From Pelatocladus maniniholoensis HA4357-MV3 (GTDB taxonomy: Bacteria > Cyanobacteriota > Cyanobacteriia > Cyanobacteriales > Nostocaceae): a stretch of 64,000 nucleotides of DNA. The notes under the pieces are model-generated. The model searched no databases, was not told where the DNA came from, and saw only the letters and a list, made by a program, of their open reading frames with translations. Made by a program: the position numbers and the translations under genes. The stretch lies in assembly GCA_019359115.1 (NCBI GenBank), contig JAHHHW010000074.1, positions 42,842 to 106,841 of the forward strand. Reading direction: 5' to 3'. Below are positions 58,129-64,000 of the stretch, in pieces; positions within the stretch are counted from its first letter, which is position 1, and each line of letters opens with the position of its first letter.

Positions 58129-58749
58129 ATGAAAAATCATGCTGACAAGCAAGAGCAAGTTTTAAGTCAAATCACAGATAGAAATATTGAAGGTAGAGAC
58201 TTTAGTGGGTGTGACTTAAGTGGAATTGACCTCAGAGGAATTGATTTAAGCAGAATTAATTTTAAAGGAGCAGATTTACGTAATGCAAATCTTAGTGGAG
58301 CGATACTTACTGGTGCAAATCTCAGAGAAGCAAATCTACAACAAGTAAATTTCTCTGATGCTGATTTAAGTCAAGCTGATTTAACTCAAGCAAATTTGTG
58401 TGGCGCTTGTTTGTGGCGAGTAAAATTAAATGGTAGTAAATTATGGAATGCTTCTCTGTGTAATGCTGACTTAAGGGAAGCTAATTTGAGTACAGCCCAA
58501 TTAATTGAAGCATCGTTAGTTGAAGCTAATTTAGTCAGAGCAAATCTCACCGAAGCGAAGCTATGTGGAGCTATTTTAATAGAAGCTAATTTTAATCAAG
58601 CCAACTTAACAGGTGCAGATCTAAAATGGGCTAATCTTATGGCAACAAATTTAAGTGAAGCTAATCTTGAAAATGCCAATTTCAAAAATGCAAAACTTTA
58701 TGAAACAATTATGCCCGACGGAACTATTCGAGTAGATATTAGAAGATAG
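58129..58749 (+). CDS. Pentapeptide-repeat protein
   Basis: The 206-residue protein is made of about 30 A(D/N)LXX repeats from residue 20 to 195 (for example LSGANLREANLQQVNFSDAD), which should fold into a right-handed quadrilateral beta-helix. Such proteins are abundant in heterocyst-formers; some act as DNA mimics, others as scaffolds or in filament structures. A short N-terminal MKNHADKQEQVLSQITDR precedes the repeats. Function cannot be told from sequence. It is convergent with fraE. Confidence 0.9.
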   Translation: MKNHADKQEQVLSQITDRNIEGRDFSGCDLSGIDLRGIDLSRINFKGADLRNANLSGAILTGANLREANLQQVNFSDADLSQADLTQANLCGACLWRVKLNGSKLWNASLCNADLREANLSTAQLIEASLVEANLVRANLTEAKLCGAILIEANFNQANLTGADLKWANLMATNLSEANLENANFKNAKLYETIMPDGTIRVDIRR

Positions 58750-58760
58750 GGAACGGGGAA

Positions 58761-58783
58761 CTTATCAATTAAAAATTGATAAG
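58761..58783. repeat. Hairpin between the pentapeptide gene and fraE
   Basis: CTTATCAATT (58761-58770) and AATTGATAAG (58774-58783) are perfect arms with a 3-base loop. They lie in the gap of convergent genes and could serve as a bidirectional terminator. Heptamer-type repeats follow at 58840-58878. Confidence 0.6.
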
Positions 58784-58882
58784 AGGGAGATGGGGGACAA
58801 GGGAGACAAGGAAGTAATTTTTCTCCCCAAACTCCCCTTTCCCTTTTCCCCGATCCCCGATCCCTGTTCCCTGTTCCCGTTC

Positions 58883-59674
58883 CTAAAACTCTCGTTGGGA
58901 AAAAATGAGGATAGCGATCGCTAACAGCATCAGGATATACAGTAAGCCATAACCAATGTTACTAATTAGTGTTATTGAGTTAGGCAATGCAGCCAGACCA
59001 TAAATAGCATCATTTTTTACGTCTAATCTAGATAAATCTGGCAATATAAGATATAAAGCTTGAGTGAATGTTTCAATTCCATGCTTAGAACTAAGACGAC
59101 CTAATTTTAATACGTCTCGACTAATATTCCCCATTAAATACACAGCAAATGTTAAAACGGTTGCTAATAATGAACTAGTAAACACACCCAAGGTAATAGC
59201 AACAGCAGTCATTAAAGACAACTGCAAAAATAAAAAAAATACAGCAATTAGAATACTGACTATTGAGTAGGAAACTTGACTGAAGAGCAAAAACACAAGA
59301 GTGATCATTGTCATAGCAGTAAGTAAAACTGCTAGCAATATCAATAATCCTAAATATTTACCAACTATCAATTCACTATGGCTAATAGGTTTAGCAATTA
59401 AAACCAAAACAGTCCGTTTCTCAATTTCTTTGTTAATCAATCCTGTACCAACAAATATGGCGACAATTAAACCAAGAAGATTCATCGTCGCCAAAGCAAA
59501 ATCGAGAAACATTTTATCTTCTGCGGTAGCAGCAAATTGAGGAAGGAAGTAGATAGCAATGGAAAGAATAATGATGTAGAAGCCGATCATAAACAGAATG
59601 CGATCGCGCACTACTTCTCGAAATACATTCGTTGCTATAACGTAGAGTCTGCCAAAATTCATATAAAACCTCAC
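58883..59674 (-). CDS. fraE: Septal junction protein FraE (ABC-2 permease-like)
   Basis: The 263-residue protein has six membrane helices and resembles ABC-2 permeases (MNFGRLYVIATNVFREVVRD at the start). FraE together with FraC and FraD is needed for filament integrity and intercellular transfer through septal junctions in Anabaena. The order fraC-fraD-fraE on one strand, with this gene overlapping the fraD stop by 4 bases, matches the Anabaena operon, which is the main support for the name. The ABC-type permease is not paired with an ATPase gene here, as in Anabaena. Confidence 0.9.
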   Translation of the reverse strand: MRFYMNFGRLYVIATNVFREVVRDRILFMIGFYIIILSIAIYFLPQFAATAEDKMFLDFALATMNLLGLIVAIFVGTGLINKEIEKRTVLVLIAKPISHSELIVGKYLGLLILLAVLLTAMTMITLVFLLFSQVSYSIVSILIAVFFLFLQLSLMTAVAITLGVFTSSLLATVLTFAVYLMGNISRDVLKLGRLSSKHGIETFTQALYLILPDLSRLDVKNDAIYGLAALPNSITLISNIGYGLLYILMLLAIAILIFSQREF

Positions 59675-60684
59675 AGCGCAGGTGGTGAACCTATGATGCG
59701 GTTGCTAGTGCGACCACATGCAATTTCTGCAACTCTTAATACTTGATCTGGTCTGCTAGAAACATTAATTGGTTCTACTCGACAAGTTTTTCTCAGATAA
59801 TACTCACGTCCAGTAGAAGTGGGGCCACTCCACACACTCAGTAAATCCAATTTATAGATGTCAGGATTTTTCTGATCGAGACTAGATATACGTGCTTCAG
59901 TGCGCCATAAAGACTTTTCGTCAAATTCACGTAAGCTTGTTTCTATTGCTTCTCTACCTAAACTATCGACTCTCGCATTCGCACTTTTTAACCACTGTTC
60001 TACTTCAGACCAAGGTCTATTAGCTATTTGTTCTTTTACTATTGGCTCAAGCTTGCTCAGAATTAAACTACCATTTTTTGGGGTTTTACTGAGTTGTGGT
60101 TCTGTTCTAAGTACAAAAGTAGGTTTAATATTGTCTGTCTGTAAACTTGGAAACTCGTCTAACCATTTATTTACTACAAACCCGAACTGCAACCAACAAC
60201 TAATTACCATCGAAACAGCAACCAAAATAATAATTTTTTGGCGTTCTTCTATTTTAGGAACCTGAGTGCTAAACTCCGTTCCAGTTCCTTCAAAAAATTC
60301 TGGAATTGCTGTAATTAATGCGGAAATTGTTGGCCAGAAAACAATTGTTCTAGTTGTAATTTCTTGTCCTGACTCTCTAAAAGCAAAAGCACTCACTAAA
60401 AATCCGGTTACTAATGCTCCAATAGGCATATTAGTACCAGGAATAACTACAGGATTTTCAGTTGTATACCAAGCTGTTCCTGCAATTAATAATACCCAAC
60501 CACAAAGGGCTATTGCCGATTTTACAAAGCCTGTAGATAGAGAAGACATTAACCAAGAAAAAATACTTAAATATATTAATGTTTGCCAGGCAAAAGCTCT
60601 TTTGGGAAGAAAAAAATCTTTAATATCGTCGTAAATACCCCCAATAAAACCGAAAACACCTAATAAATCTCTAATTAATTCCAT
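59671..60684 (-). CDS. fraD: Septal junction protein FraD
   Basis: FraD is a membrane component of the septal junction plug or cap. The 337-residue protein has five N-terminal membrane helices (about residues 35-175, for example AIALCGWVLLIAGTAWYTTE) followed by a soluble, mostly periplasmic part with a helical segment KLEPIVKEQIANRPWSEVEQ and a beta-rich end. Length and architecture match the Anabaena FraD (about 343 residues, DUF5357). It lies between fraC and fraE. Confidence 0.9.
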   Translation of the reverse strand: MELIRDLLGVFGFIGGIYDDIKDFFLPKRAFAWQTLIYLSIFSWLMSSLSTGFVKSAIALCGWVLLIAGTAWYTTENPVVIPGTNMPIGALVTGFLVSAFAFRESGQEITTRTIVFWPTISALITAIPEFFEGTGTEFSTQVPKIEERQKIIILVAVSMVISCWLQFGFVVNKWLDEFPSLQTDNIKPTFVLRTEPQLSKTPKNGSLILSKLEPIVKEQIANRPWSEVEQWLKSANARVDSLGREAIETSLREFDEKSLWRTEARISSLDQKNPDIYKLDLLSVWSGPTSTGREYYLRKTCRVEPINVSSRPDQVLRVAEIACGRTSNRIIGSPPAL

Positions 60685-60969
60685 ATTGCAACCTTTACAT
60701 GACTAGTAAGATGTTGTATTAGAAACATTTGTTTTTCATTTGTGGTGTGATGATAGCAAGACTTTTACATACACTACTTTCTACTTCGGATTTACCTTAG
60801 CACTTCTGATACAGCGCTTTGCATCTAAATGGAGTACACCCCTTCCCAACCCTAAGCGCAAGCGAGGAGGGTGCGCGTGCGCGGGTGAGGTTCTTCCGTA
60901 CCTCACGCTTGTTGAAATCTGCTGTATATTTAAGATTTAGTTTATAAACCAAATTTTCATGAATGGAAT

Positions 60970-61506
60970 TTAGACAATTCTGATAATCAAAAATAGAATT
61001 AAAACAACCGCAGTGTAACTGAGTGCATTGGCTATTAATACATTAGTGAATATATTTTTTGTTTGTAGTCTCATTTTAAATTCCCTACGAGATAAAACCT
61101 TTTGAGCATCAGATTCATCTTGCCTTTTCCAAAAGTCAGTCATTGAAATTAACGCCAGTCTTAAAATCAATGATTTGACGACAAAAGTTCCAAAAAAAAC
61201 GATAAAGGCAGTCAAAATCATTAAATTTATCATGCTAGGCAGTATTTGATCAAAGAAAATCAAATTCATTAAGCTTGTTCTCAATCTGATAGACAGGAAT
61301 GGCTCTATCCAAAAAAAGATTATCCAACCGACTACATTGGAAAACAAATTCATGCAAATAGCATAAAAGCTAGAGGTTCTTTTATCAAATTTGAGAACTG
61401 AATTTAAAATATAAGCTTCTAACGGAATCGAAACCAACAAAAATAAAAAACTAAACAAAATTGCACCAATGGGTACTACTTTGGGAAGTAGAGGCAAATC
61501 AAACAT
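60970..61506 (-). CDS. fraC: Filament integrity protein FraC
   Basis: The 178-residue protein has three membrane segments and matches the size of FraC (about 179 residues). It starts MFDLPLLPKVVPIGAILFSF and ends with the hydrophobic VVLILFLIIRIV. FraC localises to the septa and is needed for filament integrity and molecular exchange between cells. It is the first gene of the fraCDE operon; the 285-base gap to fraD holds a G+C-rich repeat near 60840-60895. Confidence 0.88.
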   Translation of the reverse strand: MFDLPLLPKVVPIGAILFSFLFLLVSIPLEAYILNSVLKFDKRTSSFYAICMNLFSNVVGWIIFFWIEPFLSIRLRTSLMNLIFFDQILPSMINLMILTAFIVFFGTFVVKSLILRLALISMTDFWKRQDESDAQKVLSRREFKMRLQTKNIFTNVLIANALSYTAVVLILFLIIRIV

Positions 61507-61852
61507 AAGCAGAAACAGGTAGTTGCTAGATTTAACTATCGGTTATAAGAGTATCAGGGTTTAAAGGCAATACTCTTCGGATTAACACTCTTTAATCTGG
61601 ACTTATGGTCTGAGAATTTTCTCTCTCATACCTTTATTTGCTCACTCTTTTACCCCTTTTTTGAATGACTTAAAAAAGTATAGCCGCAACCTAATCAAAT
61701 GATGAGGGTTATTGGGTATGAAAATGTGACTCCTCCTACACCCGTACACCCTTACACCCCCACACCCATTTTTAAGACGGTACATTTCCCCCTACCTTCT
61801 GATATAAAACCTTGGGTAAGATAAAAAACTGCCACTTACAGCTTTGAGTCAA
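61507..61852. other. Divergent region between fraC and the adenosyltransferase gene
   Basis: These 346 bases must carry two promoters. An inverted repeat AGAGTAT...ATACTCT is visible near 61547-61575, ahead of fraC. No NtcA-type GTA-N8-TAC site was seen by eye. Confidence 0.4.
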
Positions 61853-62989
61853 ATGACAAGGAACGGGATTGGAATTCGCACAGCACAAGTGCGTCAACAA
61901 AGAGTTACAGGGCAAATTCACGTTTATGATGGTGCAGGTAAAGGTAAATCCCAAGCAGCTTTAGGAGTCGTTTTACGCTCAATTGGCTTGGGAATCAATA
62001 CACCGAGCAATTCCAACCGCGTCTTGCTGCTGCGGTTTTTAAAAGGGCCAGAACGAGATTATGATGAAGATGGAGCGATCGCAGCTTTGCAACGCGGATT
62101 TCCCCATTTAATTGATCAAGTTCGCACCGGAAGAGCAGAATTTTTTGGACCAGATGAAATTACATCTTTTGATCGATATGAAGCTACACGGGGTTGGGAC
62201 GTAGCAAAAGGTGCGATCGCTTCTGGTTTATATTCAGTTGTGGTCTTGGATGAAATTAACCCTGTCTTGGATTTGGGTTTATTATCAGTGGATGAGGTGG
62301 TACGAACACTCACATCCAAACCTGAAGATTTAGAAATTATTGCAACTGGTCGCGCAGCACCGCAAAAGTTGCTAGATATTGCGGATTTACACTCGGAAAT
62401 GAAACCCCATCACCATCCAACTGCAAGCGCACTTTTGATTGAAGGTATTGAAATTTACACAGGTGCTGGAAAAGGTAAGTCTACTAGTGCTTTGGGGAAA
62501 GCCTTACAAGCAATCGGTCGAGGGATTAATCATCCAGGTTCTACCCGTGTATTAATTATGCAGTGGCTTAAAGGTGGTAGTGGTTATACTGAAGATGCAG
62601 CATTAGCAGCTTTGCAACAGTCGTATCCAGATGTGATGGATCATCAACGTTGCGGAAGAGATGCGATCGTTTGGCGTAATTCTCGTCAAGAATTAGACTA
62701 TGTGGAAGCAGAACGAGGTTGGGAAATTGCTAAGACTGCGATCGCATCTGGACTTTATAAAACCATCATCTTAGATGAACTCAACCCCACAGTTGACTTG
62801 GAATTACTACCTGTAGAACCAATTGTTCAAGCTTTACTCCGCAAACCTCGTCATACCGAAATTATCATCACTGGTCGCTGCCAAAATCAACCAGCCTATT
62901 TTGACCTAGCTAGCATTCACTCTGAAGTGTATTGCCATAAACATTATGCTAATCAAGGTGTGGAACTGAAGCGGGGAGTAGATTTTTAA
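61853..62989 (+). CDS. Cob(I)yrinic acid a,c-diamide adenosyltransferase, two fused domains
   Basis: CobO/BtuR enzymes transfer the 5'-deoxyadenosyl group of ATP to reduced cobalt corrinoids. This 378-residue protein contains the domain twice: P-loop DGAGKGKSQAALG near residues 26-38 and GAGKGKSTSALG near 204-215; each half also has a VVLDE or IILDE acidic strand with NP and a C-terminal TGR motif. Single-domain enzymes are about 190 residues, so this is a tandem fusion. I start at ATG 61853 (MTRNGIGIRTAQ); a TTG three codons upstream is less likely. It stands alone, divergent from fraC. Confidence 0.92.
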   Translation: MTRNGIGIRTAQVRQQRVTGQIHVYDGAGKGKSQAALGVVLRSIGLGINTPSNSNRVLLLRFLKGPERDYDEDGAIAALQRGFPHLIDQVRTGRAEFFGPDEITSFDRYEATRGWDVAKGAIASGLYSVVVLDEINPVLDLGLLSVDEVVRTLTSKPEDLEIIATGRAAPQKLLDIADLHSEMKPHHHPTASALLIEGIEIYTGAGKGKSTSALGKALQAIGRGINHPGSTRVLIMQWLKGGSGYTEDAALAALQQSYPDVMDHQRCGRDAIVWRNSRQELDYVEAERGWEIAKTAIASGLYKTIILDELNPTVDLELLPVEPIVQALLRKPRHTEIIITGRCQNQPAYFDLASIHSEVYCHKHYANQGVELKRGVDF

Positions 62990-63246
62990 CAGTTATCAGT
63001 TATCAGTAGCGAAGCAAGTTGGGGTACTTCACATCATATTTTTGGGGTTCTAGAGACGCGTAGCAAGATCCCGCAGGATAATTTCGCGTCTTTGATGAAA
63101 CTGATAACTGATAAATCTTCCTTCTCACGGAAGAAAAAACAAGTATGTCAAAAGTTTGATGAAAAATTAAGATGAAACTGCACAATTTAAATTAGGAGAT
63201 ACTGCAATTATAGTTTTCCATTGCAACGAAATCACCTCACCAACCT

Positions 63247-63678
63247 ATGGAAACCGAAGTACAGCAACAACAATACAATGATGTTACCTCAGCAGAAGCT
63301 GTGGCAGCAATTGAAGGTTCAGATAATCAAAACTTACCAAAGTTACTTCCAGCCCAAGAACCTGAGAGTCAATTTCAGTTGATTACTAGAGAATTGGCAA
63401 GTTTTTGGCAGGAATTGTCCCAAAACTTCACTAATTTTTTTCAAGCATACAAACAGATATTCATCATTCTGGCTTGGTCACTAGCAGCAGTTGTGACTGC
63501 TAAAATTATCCTGGCTGTACTGGATGCAATCAATGATATTCCGCTAGCACAGCCAGTATTGGAGTTAATTGGTATTATTTACACTAGTTGGTTTGTTTTT
63601 CGCTATCTCATGAAAGAATCCACTCGCCAAGAATTAGCAGCAGAAATTGACTCTGTTAAACAGCAATTTTTGGGTTAA
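63247..63678 (+). CDS. CAAD domain membrane protein (CURT1-like)
   Basis: The 143-residue protein has a disordered acidic N-terminus, an amphipathic helix (ITRELASFWQELSQNFTNFF), two membrane helices (IFIILAWSLAAVVTAKIILA and LELIGIIYTSWFVF) and a final charged helix. This is the CAAD domain, found appended to some cyanobacterial aminoacyl-tRNA synthetases and related to the CURT1 thylakoid-curvature proteins of plants. Here it is stand-alone, as expected for the thylakoid-associated paralogue. Confidence 0.9.
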   Translation: METEVQQQQYNDVTSAEAVAAIEGSDNQNLPKLLPAQEPESQFQLITRELASFWQELSQNFTNFFQAYKQIFIILAWSLAAVVTAKIILAVLDAINDIPLAQPVLELIGIIYTSWFVFRYLMKESTRQELAAEIDSVKQQFLG

Positions 63679-63823
63679 TTTAAGTAATTTAATGCAAATA
63701 AATTAAAATTTGCATCATTCCTAATTAACAGTAGGCAATAAATAAATTCTCTTTTTTGATTTATTAATTATTTTTATTTATGCCTGCATATCTGATAAAA
63801 ATATGTTTCATTTAGAGAATCAG

Positions 63824-63852
63824 ATCCCCGACTTATTGAATAAGTCGGGGAT
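63824..63852. repeat. Near-perfect palindrome ATCCCCGACTTATT / AATAAGTCGGGGAT
   Basis: The 14-base arms (63824-63837 and 63839-63852) are perfectly complementary, with a central G. It is about 146 bases after the CAAD gene. Degenerate relatives occur near 26612, 39603 and 50925, so it is a dispersed family; here it could act as a terminator but lacks a T run. The remainder of the region to 64000 shows no gene. Confidence 0.75.
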
Positions 63853-64000
63853 ATTGTTGTGTACAGAAGATTTAGTAACCCACATTCCGCACTTCAAATT
63901 GAAGTACAAAGAGATTACATCATGAGAAAAGCGAAAAAATCAGGATGATTAAGAAATAGAGTACTGAACGAATATATTTTGAAAAACAAATAATCAAATA

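Overview
The window comes from a filamentous, heterocyst-forming cyanobacterium (Nostocales). The evidence is the many HIP1 octamers (GCGATCGC), a complete fraC-fraD-fraE septal-junction operon, a HepC-type sugar transferase, remnants of the xisH/xisI genes of the fdxN-element excision system, plastid-lineage genes (a Ycf35/DUF1257 protein, a CAAD protein) and intergenic families of heptamer repeats and palindromes typical of Nostoc-like genomes. Most of the DNA is ordinary chromosome; accessory material is confined to a few islands.

Layout. 1-6.6 kb, minus strand: the start of a GH57 glycosidase, then a chaperone cluster read grpE, dnaK, dnaJ, followed by a TusA-like gene and rsgA, the last three joined by 4-base overlaps. 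6.9-11.5 kb, plus strand: the type IV pilus motor set pilB, pilT, pilC. 11.5-14.8 kb: a three- or four-gene insertion whose core is a MotA/ZorA-like stator protein with a very long cytoplasmic coiled-coil tail and a ZorB/OmpA-like partner, without recognisable ZorC, ZorD or ZorE genes. 14.9-17.7 kb: bioU (biotin synthesis) and the DUF2997/DUF1257/ferredoxin operon. 17.7-18.6 kb: a gene-free stretch with several phased hairpins that may be a structured RNA. 18.6-28 kb: a GT2 glycosyltransferase, leuC-leuD, a hepC-like gene, a lone sugar-ABC permease, yidD, a 2-oxoglutarate dioxygenase next to a DUF711 protein, and an acyltransferase. 28.4-37.2 kb: an ABC-2 exporter, an UbiB-type kinase, a DUF697 GTPase, an FAD monooxygenase, trpB and a SUI1 factor. 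37.3-43.4 kb: a 2Fe-2S protein, a small cyanobacterial protein, dps and carB. 43.9-46.5 kb is a clearly A+T-rich accessory island: a translationally coupled DUF262 + HEPN pair (a probable defence module) beside xisH/xisI remnants broken by a 150-bp foldback element. 46.6-57.7 kb: acnB, DUF4351 proteins with a partial duplication, a plant-type ferredoxin, DUF3326, a CPBP protease, purN, the second sugar-ABC permease and small membrane proteins. 58-64 kb: a pentapeptide-repeat protein, fraCDE, a double-domain corrinoid adenosyltransferase and a CAAD protein.

How it fits together. The housekeeping genes cover protein folding (GrpE-DnaK-DnaJ), ribosome maturation (RsgA), amino-acid, purine and pyrimidine synthesis (LeuCD, TrpB, PurN, CarB), biotin (BioU), cobalamin (CobO-type) and the TCA cycle (AcnB). 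Multicellular functions are represented by FraCDE, the HepC-like enzyme, type IV pili and possibly the two sugar permeases. The best candidates for an undescribed system are the orphan ZorAB-like motor with its unnamed upstream partner (11.8-14.8 kb) and the DUF262-HEPN pair (43.9-45.7 kb). Repeat biology is also notable: intergenic-type repeats appear to lie in frame inside carB and rsgA, two small foldback elements show terminal inverted repeats and target duplications, and a 21-bp tandem array has a period of two DNA helical turns.
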